Below, in pieces: positions 17,147 through 25,438 of a DNA stretch of 64,000 nucleotides. The stretch is from Ralstonia pickettii (GTDB taxonomy: Bacteria > Pseudomonadota > Gammaproteobacteria > Burkholderiales > Burkholderiaceae). A program made the translations under genes and the position numbers. The stretch's first letter is position 1. Each line of letters opens with the position of its first letter. The notes under the pieces were generated by a model. That model searched no databases and was not told the DNA's origin. It worked only from the letters and a program-made list of their open reading frames with translations. The stretch is taken from positions 1 through 64,000 of the forward strand of contig NZ_JFZG01000003.1 of NCBI RefSeq assembly GCF_000607165.1, given 5' to 3'.

Positions 17147-17914
17147 TCAGGCCCGCATGAACAGCCAGACCGTCAGGATGATGCCGACGATGACGACGAA
17201 GCCGCGCAGCACTTTTTCCGGCAACCGGTGCAGTAGCCACGCGCCGGCAAATCCGCCCGCGATGCCGCCGATGCCCAGCGCCACCACGGCTGCCCAGTTG
17301 ACCTGCGGCGAGAAAGCAAACACCGCCACGGCGGATGCATTCATCGTCATGGCGAGCACGTTCTTGGTCGCGCCCGCCATGCGCACCTGCTGGCCGGCCA
17401 CAGTCAGCGCCGCGAGCATCAGGAAGCCGATCCCGCCGCCGAAGTAGCCCCCGTAAATGGCAATCGCAAACTGCGCGGTCGCCAGCGCGGTGGTCGAAAT
17501 GCCGGATGTCGCGTGCAACGGCTTGCGGCGGAAGCTGCCCCACGCAAACACGCTGGTCGCAAACAGCACGAGATACGGCACCAGCTTGGCAAAGAACGAC
17601 GGCGGCGTCGCCAGCAGCAACAGCGCGCCAAGCACGCCGCCCACCAGACTGATGACGATGAGTTGCTTGAGCGAGAGGTGATGTTCGCCAGCATCGACGC
17701 CGCCGGCCAGTTTGCGCCCGGCAATCGATGAGGTGATCTGGCTGGGGAACAGCGCGATCGTCGAAGTCATGTTGGCGCCCAGCGGGTTGAGCCCCGCCAG
17801 CAGCAAGGCCGGAAACGTGATGAACGACCCGCCGCCCGCGAGGGCATTCTGGGCGCCGGCATAGACGCCGGCCGCAGCGACGAGCAGGGCGGTGGAAAAC
17901 GGAAGCGTGGTCAT
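17147..17914 (-). CDS. TSUP family (TauE/SafE) membrane permease
   Basis: Start at ATG 17914. The 255-residue protein has about eight membrane helices and the family repeats VYAGAQNALAGGGSFITFPALLLAG near the N-terminus and IYGGYFGGGIGFLMLAAL in the second half, typical of TauE/SafE permeases that export sulfite, sulfonates or related organic anions. It is co-directional with the osmoprotectant receptor-permease gene 64 bp upstream, but I see no sulfur genes nearby. Family call firm, cargo unknown. Confidence 0.88.
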   Translation of the reverse strand: MTTLPFSTALLVAAAGVYAGAQNALAGGGSFITFPALLLAGLNPLGANMTSTIALFPSQITSSIAGRKLAGGVDAGEHHLSLKQLIVISLVGGVLGALLLLATPPSFFAKLVPYLVLFATSVFAWGSFRRKPLHATSGISTTALATAQFAIAIYGGYFGGGIGFLMLAALTVAGQQVRMAGATKNVLAMTMNASAVAVFAFSPQVNWAAVVALGIGGIAGGFAGAWLLHRLPEKVLRGFVVIVGIILTVWLFMRA

Positions 17915-17978
17915 AAGCGGGGTGTGCAAGGCGGCTGGAATGACCGCGATGGTAATGGAACGCCCACGCGCGCGCTCG

Positions 17979-19535
17979 TCAGTGCAGCGGGGTGTCGCTG
18001 CCGTGTCGGCGCAGCCACCATTCGACCACCTCGAACGCCCCCTGCACGAGCAGCGCCAGCACTGCGGCAGGGATGGCGCCCGCGAGCAGCGTTGCACTGT
18101 CGTTGAGTGCGAGCCCCGTGGCGATGCGTTCGCCATAGCCGCCGGCACCGATGAACGCCGCGATGGTCGCCGTACCCACGCTGATGACCGCGGCGGTTTT
18201 GACGCCGGCCAGGATGACCGGCAGCGCCAGCGGCAGATCCACCACGCGCGTGCGTTGCGACGGTGTGAGCCCCAGCGCCAATGCCGCATCGCGCAAGCCA
18301 TCGGGCACCTGTTCCAATCCGACAATGGTATTGCGCACGATGGGCAACAGCGCATAGACCGCCAGCGCAATCAGCGCCGGCACCACGCCAATCGATCCGA
18401 CGATTGGGATGAGCATCGCGAGCAAGGCCAGCGACGGAATCGTCTGCAGCACGCCCACGACGGCAAGGATCGGCTGCTTGATCCGGCGACGCGCGGCCAC
18501 GAGACCCAGCGGCACGCCGAGCAGCACGGCAATGCCAGTCGAAATACCCACCAGCATCAGATGCCGTTGCGTGAGCCGCCCAAGGCCGTCCGTCAGCCGG
18601 GTGAAGAATGCATGAGCCGGGGTAGCGGCTGGCGTGCTGCCATGCCCGGCGAGAAACTGCAGCGCGGCTTGCGAGAACGACTGGCCTTCGAGTTCGACCG
18701 CCGCATTCATCGCCACCATATCGTCGCGCTGGATGCGCCCAGCGAGTGCGCTGATGGCCTGCCATTGCGCCGGGTGCCGTTGCGCAACGTCGGCGCGGTA
18801 GAGCAGCACGGCGTCGTAGCGCGGGAAGACGTGCGCAGGGTCGTCGAGCACACGCAGATGTTCGCGGCGGATCTTGGCGTCGGTGGAGTAGATGTCGATC
18901 ACGTCGACCTGGCTGGCGCGCAGCGCGTCGTAGGCGACGCCGTGGTCGAGGCCCGTCGGGTGTTGCGGCAGCTTGTAGTGCTGCGCAATGGCCGGCCAGC
19001 CATCGGCGCGGCCGAGAAATTCGTGCGACAGGCCAAGCCGCAGCGCCGGGTGCGTCGCCAGATCGGCTAGCGTGCGGATGTGCTCGCGTTCGGCATCGGC
19101 GTTGCGCATGGCAAGCGCGTAGGTGTCTTCAAAGCCGAGTGGCACGCCGGCCGCCAGGCCCATCGGCGCTAGGCCACGGTTCACGTCCGCCAGCAGCGCG
19201 GCCTGATCGGGGTTGGCAGCCTGCTCGGCAGGCAAGTGCAGGATTTCAGCGGCGATGGTGCCGAGGTAGTCCGGGTAGACGTCGATGCTTCCGTTCTTGA
19301 GCGCGGCAAAGACGATGGCGGTGTTGCCCAGGCCCGGTACGTGTTCGGCGGGGCCGTGCGGGGCTGCGGTCTGCGTGAGGATCTCGCCCAGCACGTACGA
19401 CTCGGTGAAGCGTTTGGAGCCGATCCGCAGTGGTTGTTCGGCGAAGGCCGATGCGCTGCACGTCAGCCAACCCAGCGCAAGCCATGCCAGCAAGCGCCAC
19501 AGAAAGGGACTACGGATCAGTCGCCGTGTATCCAA
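17979..19535 (-). CDS. Osmoprotectant (glycine betaine/choline-type) ABC transporter, fused binding protein-permease
   Basis: The product (518 residues from a TTG at 19535; no ATG or GTG is available) begins with a signal sequence ending SASAFAEQP, continues with an OpuAC-type binding domain (IGSKRFTESYVLGEILTQ, DVYPDYLGTIAAEIL, GFEDTYALAMR) to about residue 285, then a permease domain with about five helices (HLMLVGISTGIAVLLGVPLG, LQTIPSLALLAMLIP, AAFIGAGGYGERIATGLAL). Fusions of this family more often carry the receptor after the permease; here it comes first. The start lies inside the 3' end of the HD-GYP gene, so translation is probably coupled. No cognate ATPase gene is nearby. Confidence 0.85.
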   Translation of the reverse strand: MDTRRLIRSPFLWRLLAWLALGWLTCSASAFAEQPLRIGSKRFTESYVLGEILTQTAAPHGPAEHVPGLGNTAIVFAALKNGSIDVYPDYLGTIAAEILHLPAEQAANPDQAALLADVNRGLAPMGLAAGVPLGFEDTYALAMRNADAEREHIRTLADLATHPALRLGLSHEFLGRADGWPAIAQHYKLPQHPTGLDHGVAYDALRASQVDVIDIYSTDAKIRREHLRVLDDPAHVFPRYDAVLLYRADVAQRHPAQWQAISALAGRIQRDDMVAMNAAVELEGQSFSQAALQFLAGHGSTPAATPAHAFFTRLTDGLGRLTQRHLMLVGISTGIAVLLGVPLGLVAARRRIKQPILAVVGVLQTIPSLALLAMLIPIVGSIGVVPALIALAVYALLPIVRNTIVGLEQVPDGLRDAALALGLTPSQRTRVVDLPLALPVILAGVKTAAVISVGTATIAAFIGAGGYGERIATGLALNDSATLLAGAIPAAVLALLVQGAFEVVEWWLRRHGSDTPLH

Positions 19536-20725
19536 AGTTCGTTGAGGTCGGTCAGGCCCCAGTCGCGGGGTTCTTCTCGCGAGACGATCTGGTCGCCGGT
19601 CTGCGCCAGATCGATGAGTTCGGGCGCAATCCGCGTGCCCGACGATATTGAGAAGAATACCTTGACCGTGGGCGTGAGCAGTGCACCCGGCGCATGCTGC
19701 ATGACCACCGCCAGCCGGCCCGAACGCAGCCGGACCAGCGAGCCTACCGGATAGATGCCCACGCTTTTGACAAACGCGTTGAACACCATCGGGTCGAAAT
19801 GGTTGCCGCGCCATTCGACCATGCGCTGCACCGCGTAGGCGGCTTCCCACGCTTTCTTGTACGGGCGGTCGGACGTGACCGCGTCGTACACGTCGCAGAT
19901 GGCGCCCATGCGCGCAAACAGCGAGATGCCTTCGCCAGCCAGCTTGTGCGGATAGCCCGTGCCGTCCATGCGCTCGTGGTGGTGCAGGCAGACGTCGAGC
20001 GCGATGTCGCGCATGCTGCTGTCGCCGGCCAGGATGTCGTGTCCTGCCTGCGGGTGGACGATCACGTGGCGGAATTCAGCATCGGTTAGCGCGCCGGGCT
20101 TGTTCAACACCTCGGGCGGAATCGCGATCTTGCCGATGTCATGCAGCAGGCCGGCCAGGCCGGCGTCGCGGACTTCGTCATCGGACAGCCCCAACTGGCG
20201 GCCCAGCGACACCATCAGCGCGCACACGGCCACGGAATGCAGAAAGGTGTAGCGGTCTTTCGTTTTCAGGCGCACGAGGCTGGTCAGTGCGCTGGGGTGC
20301 CGGTCGACCGAGCCGGAAATGGCTTCCACCAACGGCAGTGCGTCGCGCGCTTCGATCGTGCGGCCCATGCGCGCGTCGGCAAACATGGCCTGCACGGCCA
20401 CCTCGGCCTTGCTGATGAGGCGGGCGGCGCGGCGCATTTCTTCCGCATACGTGATAGGGCGGGGCGCGATGTTGGCGTCGGCCGAGCAGGCGGGCGGTGC
20501 CGGGACTTCGGGCGCCGGAGGTGCCGCATTGGCGGCGGCTACGTCGGTGCCGCGCGTGGTGTCGATCCACACCTCACGTACGCCGCTGGCACGCAGCCGC
20601 TGCAATTGGGTGGCGTCTTCCACGCGAAAACGGGCCCGCCAGAACGGGTGGTCGAGCCACGAGCCGACAAATTCGTCGAGGTACATGCCCACCCGCAGGT
20701 GTTCGATGGCGATGCGCTTGCGCAT
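19517..20725 (-). CDS. HD-GYP domain c-di-GMP phosphodiesterase with DUF3391
   Basis: The 402-residue protein has an N-terminal DUF3391 domain (residues 1-60, IAIEHLRVGMYLDEFVGSW) and a full HD-GYP domain with HD at 195-196 (GLLHDIGK), HHHER at 248-252 and DGTGYP at 254-259, followed by SLVRLRSGRLAVVM. Catalytic and GYP residues are intact, so it should hydrolyse cyclic di-GMP to pGpG or GMP. It overlaps the downstream osmoprotectant transporter gene by 19 nt, an unusual pairing that could tie second-messenger turnover to osmotic response; this is inference from position only. Confidence 0.93.
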   Translation of the reverse strand: MRKRIAIEHLRVGMYLDEFVGSWLDHPFWRARFRVEDATQLQRLRASGVREVWIDTTRGTDVAAANAAPPAPEVPAPPACSADANIAPRPITYAEEMRRAARLISKAEVAVQAMFADARMGRTIEARDALPLVEAISGSVDRHPSALTSLVRLKTKDRYTFLHSVAVCALMVSLGRQLGLSDDEVRDAGLAGLLHDIGKIAIPPEVLNKPGALTDAEFRHVIVHPQAGHDILAGDSSMRDIALDVCLHHHERMDGTGYPHKLAGEGISLFARMGAICDVYDAVTSDRPYKKAWEAAYAVQRMVEWRGNHFDPMVFNAFVKSVGIYPVGSLVRLRSGRLAVVMQHAPGALLTPTVKVFFSISSGTRIAPELIDLAQTGDQIVSREEPRDWGLTDLNELWIHGD

Positions 20726-20885
20726 GTTGATATTCAGAGATCAGTCCGTGGCGAGGCACGTTTTGCGCAACGGGTCCAAGGGAAGGCGGCCCGCCAATGG
20801 ATGCATTCTCTTTTATCGGACGCGCGCCCGGGGCCTTGAGGGAGGAAAAGTCCGGGCTCGCAAGGTGAACTCTGCGGGTGTAGGC

Positions 20886-20910
20886 AAAAAAAAAGCGGCC
20901 AAACGGCCGC
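20886..20910 (-). terminator. Terminator of repeat-protein gene
   Basis: Stem GCGGCC / GGCCGC with an AAAC loop and a nine-base A-run on the left, which is a T-run for minus-strand transcripts. It lies about 90 bp past the stop of the DPYTDGA-repeat gene. Confidence 0.85.
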
Positions 20911-20997
20911 CTCGTTAAGCCGGTGCCGGTGCCTACTGGGGCACCTGGCATCGGGGAGGGAGAGTGATACGGGTGATGCGGACAGCGGATGGACGAC

Positions 20998-21270
20998 TTA
21001 TTGACCGTCGCTGAACGGGTCAGCCTTGCCGACCAGGGCGCCGTCGGTGTACGGATCGGCCTTGCGCAGCGCGCCATCGGTGTACGGGTCAGCCTTGCGC
21101 ACAGCGCCGTCGGTGTAGACGTCAGCCTTGCGGGCGCCGTCGGTATACGGATCAGCCTTGGTCACGGCTTGGCCGTTGGTGTACGGGTCTTGGCGTTGCA
21201 CGCCGGCAGCGAAGGCGGGAACAGCGGCAACAGCGATCAGCGAGGCGAGAATCAGGTTCTTGGTCTTCAT
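20998..21270 (-). CDS. Small exported protein with DPYTDGA tandem repeats
   Basis: Start at ATG 21270 with GGAGTCC upstream. The 90-residue precursor has a signal peptide (cleavage at VPAFAAG, near residue 22). The mature protein is almost entirely six imperfect repeats of about 11 residues of the form K-A-D-P-Y-T-D-G-A-x-R, with variants DPYTNGQ, DVYTDGA and DPFSDGQ. The DNA encoding them is repetitive too. The spaced Asp/Tyr pattern suggests calcium or other cation binding or a structural envelope role, but I know no characterised homologue. A strong terminator follows, so it is an independent short transcript. Confidence 0.75.
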   Translation of the reverse strand: MKTKNLILASLIAVAAVPAFAAGVQRQDPYTNGQAVTKADPYTDGARKADVYTDGAVRKADPYTDGALRKADPYTDGALVGKADPFSDGQ

Positions 21271-21677
21271 GATGGACTCCACTACAGGGGGGTGAGCATT
21301 GCCGCAGGGCAGTTTCGCTGCAGTGCGGTAACGCGATGGCATAAGCTTAGTCGTTGCTCGAAGGGTAAAAAAGCAGTTCTATTAAACTCTTTGTTCAAAA
21401 AAGAAGAACAATTGTGGACCTTCAAGCACCGCAATCTGCACATAAGTCATTGAATTGACATGCAAATGTGTGATGCGGGATAACCCTTAATGCGAAGGTG
21501 TGACGGCTGGCGCGGCAAAAAATTCCTGTCTGGATGCGCCCCGATTGTTGCGGCGCATTACAGACAGGGGGATTTCCCTCCCCCCAGCCCCCCAAGTGGC
21601 GGCTAAACATTCGGCGTGGATGGTCGTTGATGCAGGTACGGGCGGCGTTTTCCGCCCCTTGCAGCAGGAAGGTCATC
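21271..21677. other. Divergent intergenic region, AT-rich
   Basis: About 400 bp between the repeat-protein gene and the next plus-strand gene. A TTGACA at 21455-21460 with GGATAA 17 bp downstream (21478-21483) is a weak plus-strand promoter candidate. The segment 21340-21480 is clearly more AT-rich than its surroundings. No gene or structured RNA recognised. Confidence 0.35.
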
Positions 21678-22484
21678 ATGTCCATCACCACCGCTTCCAT
21701 CGCCCGTTTTGAGATTGACGGCGTCGCTTATCAGGCGAGGCTGTTTGCCATGCCGTTCCACGTGCCGGAAAACGGCCGCGTGCGCGCACATGCGATCGGG
21801 CGTCCGGACATGCCGTTCAGCGGTGTGCATGTCCTGGCCAACTGGCTGGAAGAGCGCGTGCTGCCCAAAGGCGTGGGCCTTGTGATGGCCGATCGCCTGT
21901 TCTCGCATGGCGCGGTAGACCAGTGGTCGGGCGCAGACGGTGCGCGTGCGGCCAAGGTGCTGTCGCAAGTGGCGCTTGGCAGCAAGAGCAGCCACCGCCT
22001 GTGGCGCAACACCGTGGCGGGTGGTTTCCGCGATGAGACCGCGTTTTTCCTGGGCGCCGCCTTTGTGCAGACCGACGCCGCCGTCGACGACATCCGCCTG
22101 CTGGGCGACCTCATTCCCGCAGCCGAATGGTCCGGCGTGGCCGACGCCGCTTCGACCATGATGGGCCTGCACCTGTATCGCCCTGACGAGCCCGAAACGC
22201 TGGTGAACTGCGCGCTGCTGGCGCCGTCCTGGACGGAAACCGCCGTGGAACGCGCCGACGGCTACCGAGCGCTCACGCTGCTGCATTCCTTTACCGAAGA
22301 CGACGAGGTCATCCACGTCGACATCGAACTGCTGCCGCCGGGCCAGGTGGTGTTGCAGGTGGAGTCCTGCTCGACGCGTTTCTCCGCGCGCTTCGACCCC
22401 GCACTTCTGGGCCGCGACATGACCGACGCACTGCTGCGCGACGCGCTGGCCCTGCAACACGGCGATCCGGCCAGCCTCCACTAA
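21678..22484 (+). CDS. Hypothetical cytoplasmic protein
   Basis: Start at ATG 21678 behind AGGAAGG. The 268-residue soluble protein starts MSITTASIARFEIDGVAY and contains a Trp-rich middle (LANWLEER, DQWSGADGARAAKVLS, RLWRNTVAGGFRDETAFF) and the C-terminal HVDIELLPPGQVVLQVESC. No signal peptide, membrane segment or catalytic motif that I recognise. Codon use fits the chromosome, so it is not a recent import. Function unknown; monocistronic by spacing. Confidence 0.7.
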   Translation: MSITTASIARFEIDGVAYQARLFAMPFHVPENGRVRAHAIGRPDMPFSGVHVLANWLEERVLPKGVGLVMADRLFSHGAVDQWSGADGARAAKVLSQVALGSKSSHRLWRNTVAGGFRDETAFFLGAAFVQTDAAVDDIRLLGDLIPAAEWSGVADAASTMMGLHLYRPDEPETLVNCALLAPSWTETAVERADGYRALTLLHSFTEDDEVIHVDIELLPPGQVVLQVESCSTRFSARFDPALLGRDMTDALLRDALALQHGDPASLH

Positions 22485-22601
22485 GCTTGCCGGCCGCTTT
22501 CGCTTGAGCGGCGCACGACGCTGCAAGGCGCGCACTTTCACGGCATCATCTCGGCTTCCTGCAGCTAGGCGCGCCGCGGCGGCCTAGCCCTGCCTAACCG
22601 C

Positions 22602-23414
22602 TTACTTGGCCGGCGCATTCCACGGATACGCCAGCCACGCATCAAAGCGCTTGGCGAACTCACCGCTTTCGGTGGTCTGCCGCAGCCACTGGTCGACGAA
22701 GTTCTTGAACACCACGTCGCGCGGCAGCAGGTAAGCCTTCTCGGAGAAATCGAACGGCGCTTCCGGGTGCACGGCGCACAGCTCCGGGTGCAGCTTCTGC
22801 TGCAGCTTGGTTTCGACCGCGTCGGTCATCATCAGGTCTGCGCGGCCAGCGACGATCTCGTTGAAGATCGTCACGTTGTCCGGATACACGCGAATCTGCG
22901 CCTGCTTCAGATGCTCGCGCGCGAATTTCTCGTTGGTGCCGCCCGGGTTGACCACCGCGCGCACATTCGGCTGGTCGATCTGCGCCAGCGTCTGGTATTT
23001 CGCCTGGTTCTCGCAACGCGTGATCGGCGTCTTGCCATCGCGCTGATACGGGATCGAATAGAACGCCTTCTTTTGCCGCTCCAGCGTGACCGACACACCG
23101 CTCATGGCGATGTCGTAGCGGTCAGCGGCAAAGTCCTGCATCAGCGTCGACCACGTGGTCGGCACGATTTCCAGCTTCACGCCGAGTGCCTTGGCCAGGC
23201 GCTCGCCCATCTCGACGTCCAGGCCGATAAAGTGGCCATCGGCGGGGTTCTTGTAGGTGAAGGGCTTGTAGTCGCCGGTGGTGCCGACGCGCAAGGTGCC
23301 ACGCGCGATGATCTCGTCGAGACGGTTGGTGGCTTGCGTGGTTTGCGCCAGGGCGGGTGCCGCGGCGCAGGCGCACAGCAGCAGGGCGCCGGCGCGGATG
23401 AAACGGTTGAACAT
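22602..23414 (-). CDS. pheC: Periplasmic cyclohexadienyl dehydratase (PheC-like)
   Basis: The 270-residue protein has a signal peptide (to about residue 23, APALAQ) and a binding-protein fold matching cyclohexadienyl dehydratase rather than a transporter receptor: RGTLRVGTTGDYKPFTY, MQDFAADRYDIAMSGVSVTLERQ, RDGKTPITRC, VVNPGGTNEKFAREHLK, GRADLMMTDAVETKLQ and LHPELCAVHPEAPFDFSEKAYLLP are close to Pseudomonas aeruginosa PheC. That enzyme converts prephenate to phenylpyruvate or arogenate to phenylalanine outside the cytoplasm. No transporter genes adjoin it, which supports an enzyme. A plain solute receptor remains possible. Confidence 0.75.
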   Translation of the reverse strand: MFNRFIRAGALLLCACAAAPALAQTTQATNRLDEIIARGTLRVGTTGDYKPFTYKNPADGHFIGLDVEMGERLAKALGVKLEIVPTTWSTLMQDFAADRYDIAMSGVSVTLERQKKAFYSIPYQRDGKTPITRCENQAKYQTLAQIDQPNVRAVVNPGGTNEKFAREHLKQAQIRVYPDNVTIFNEIVAGRADLMMTDAVETKLQQKLHPELCAVHPEAPFDFSEKAYLLPRDVVFKNFVDQWLRQTTESGEFAKRFDAWLAYPWNAPAK

Positions 23415-23439
23415 GGAATCCCCTCCTGAAAAGTCAAAA

Positions 23440-23472
23440 GCGCGGCCGTCCAGCCAGCAGGGCCGGCCGCGC
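23440..23472 (-). terminator. GC-rich hairpin between M20 and pheC-like genes
   Basis: Nine-base arms GCGCGGCCG (23440-23448) and CGGCCGCGC (23464-23472) with a 15-nt loop and no T-run. It could attenuate transcription or stabilise an mRNA end between the two co-directional genes. Confidence 0.4.
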
Positions 23473-23488
23473 CCGCATTAACGCCGGC

Positions 23489-24904
23489 TTACTGGCCCGA
23501 CGCCTTGTTCCATTGCAGCGCATTGAGCACCGCCAGCGACATTGCCGTCACACCCGTCTTGATGGACGGTTCCGGCACGGGCGCGAACAGCGGTGAATGA
23601 TTGGTCGGCAGCGGCTTGGCCCCCGGCTTGAGCGAGGCAAAGAACGTCTGCGGATCATTCACGCCGATGAAGAAGAACATCGACGGGATGCCTGCGTCAA
23701 CAAACGCCGAGAAATCTTCGCTGGCCGTGATGGGCGGCACGCGCAGTACGCGGTCGTTGCCAAAGGCGGTCTTGAACATCGCCTCGGTGCGAGCGACCAC
23801 GGTCGGGTCGTTGTTGACCGCCTTGCCGCCCTCGGTGATCTTGATGTCGGCGTCCGGCGCACCCGACATCTCGGTGACGGCCTTGGCCGTGCGGCGGATG
23901 CCATCGAGCATCTTCTGGCGCACCGCCGGCTTGTATGAACGGATCGTGCCGCGCAGCAGAACGCTGTCGGGGATGATGTTCTCGGCGCTGCCGCCCTGGA
24001 TGGCGCCGATGCTCACCACGCCAAATTCCTGCGGATCTTTCTCTCGGCTGATCACGCTTTGCAGATCGACCACGAAGCGCGCCGCCATCATCACCGGGTC
24101 GATGGTCTTGTCGGGCGCGGAGCCATGGCCGCCGCGGCCTTTGAACGTAATCTCCAGCCCGTCGGAGTTGGACGTGATCGGACCGCTGTTGAAGACGATC
24201 GAACCGTACGGCCCCGGGCCCGTATGCAGCGCAAACGCATAGTCGGGCTTGGGAAAGCGCTTGAAGAAGCCGTCGTCGATCATGCTCTGCGCGCCCGTCA
24301 CGGTTTCCTCGGCAGGTTGCGCGACGAACACCAGCGTGCCGTGCCAGCGGTCCTTGAGCGACACCAGCGTCTTGGCGGTGCCGACCCACGACGCCATGTG
24401 CACGTCGTGCCCGCAGCTATGCGCCACGCCCACGTCTTCGCCGCGCCATTTCGTGTGGACGTGGCTGGCGTAGGGCAGGCCGGTTTTCTCTTCCATCGGC
24501 AGCGCGTCGAGTTCGGTGCGCACCAGGATCGTCGGGCCGGCGCCATTGCGATAGACCGCCACCACGCCGGTCTTGCCCACGTGCTCCGTCACGTCAAAGC
24601 CGATCTTGCGCATCTGCGCTGCCAGCGTGGCCGCGGTGCGTGTTTCCTGGAACGCCAGTTCCGGATGCGCGTGGATGTCTTTGTAGAGCAGGTCGAGCTG
24701 ACCGTATTCGGCATTGACCGCCGCGTCCACCGCCGGTTTGATCTGCGCCACGTCGATCCCGCCGGCCGTGGCCGCCGCAGGTTGCGCAGTTGCGGATGGC
24801 GCGCCGCCAGGGCTGAACGGAATCTGCGCGAACGTGGGCAGGGCTGCACTGGCCAGCAGCAAAGCGAGCGCAGTACGTTTCAACCGGATGGGGGGCTTGA
24901 TCAT
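23489..24904 (-). CDS. Exported M20 family amidohydrolase
   Basis: A 471-residue protein with a signal peptide (cleavage near LPTFAQ, residue 27) and the M20D amidohydrolase body: DIHAHPELAFQETRTAATL, the metal site SCGHDVHMASWVG, QPAEETVTGAQSMIDDG, and the dimerisation-domain GRGGHGSAPDKTIDP. Relatives hydrolyse N-acyl amino acids, hippurate or indole-amino-acid conjugates. Export distinguishes it from the usual cytosolic members. It precedes the pheC-like gene by 74 bp in the same direction, so both may liberate aromatic amino acids or precursors in the periplasm; that link is inference. Confidence 0.9.
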   Translation of the reverse strand: MIKPPIRLKRTALALLLASAALPTFAQIPFSPGGAPSATAQPAAATAGGIDVAQIKPAVDAAVNAEYGQLDLLYKDIHAHPELAFQETRTAATLAAQMRKIGFDVTEHVGKTGVVAVYRNGAGPTILVRTELDALPMEEKTGLPYASHVHTKWRGEDVGVAHSCGHDVHMASWVGTAKTLVSLKDRWHGTLVFVAQPAEETVTGAQSMIDDGFFKRFPKPDYAFALHTGPGPYGSIVFNSGPITSNSDGLEITFKGRGGHGSAPDKTIDPVMMAARFVVDLQSVISREKDPQEFGVVSIGAIQGGSAENIIPDSVLLRGTIRSYKPAVRQKMLDGIRRTAKAVTEMSGAPDADIKITEGGKAVNNDPTVVARTEAMFKTAFGNDRVLRVPPITASEDFSAFVDAGIPSMFFFIGVNDPQTFFASLKPGAKPLPTNHSPLFAPVPEPSIKTGVTAMSLAVLNALQWNKASGQ

Positions 24905-25129
24905 GGATGTCTCCTGTCGTTATGGTGGCGCCGACAAAGTCGTTGCTTCGTCAATCGATTCGATTATGCAACGCGATTCATGGCATGTGCACCCGGGGGC
25001 ATCCCCAAGTCGATCATTCGCGTTGGGTGGAAACACGCTCAAGGGCAAGCGCCACGCTTGGCACTCGGTAGGCGCTTTCCTAGACTGGGTCAGGTGTGCT
25101 GTTCCAGTGAATCGAACATCGAAACGCGG

Positions 25130-25405
25130 ATGAATCCGACGACGTCTTGTCTACAGCTAGCGTTTCGCGATGCCCCGCCCGGGGAGACGGCGATTCGTGC
25201 GGCGCTGGAAGCCGCGCAGCGGGTGCTTGAACGCAGTGGTGTGTCGCCGCGCGAGGCGTTCGCGGCCTACCAGGCCTTCGCCAGCGGGGCAGGAAGCCCC
25301 GATACGCTCGCACTGACATTTGCCCGCGCCGAGGCTGAGGCCATGGATACGCTGGCCGCGCACGGCTACGCCCGCTATGGCACGGTCAGCCTGGCCGCGC
25401 TCTAA
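25130..25405 (+). CDS. Small hypothetical protein
   Basis: A 91-residue, largely helical, Ala-rich soluble protein starting at ATG 25130; only a weak GCGGA precedes it. Sequence features include APPGETAIRAALEAAQRVLERSGVSPREAF and a C-terminal AHGYARYGTVSLAAL. No family recognised. Codon bias is typical of the chromosome, and it is the only sizeable plus-strand frame here that is not a shadow, because the upstream part of this open frame is antisense to the M20 gene. Confidence 0.5.
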   Translation: MNPTTSCLQLAFRDAPPGETAIRAALEAAQRVLERSGVSPREAFAAYQAFASGAGSPDTLALTFARAEAEAMDTLAAHGYARYGTVSLAAL

Positions 25406-25438
25406 GTTTGTTGGCGGCGCCAGCCTCGCGCTTGAGTT

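Noticed and set aside
24059-25129. Upstream part of the plus-strand frame ending at 25405
   Set aside because: Antisense to the M20 amidohydrolase; only the part from 25130 looks like an independent gene.
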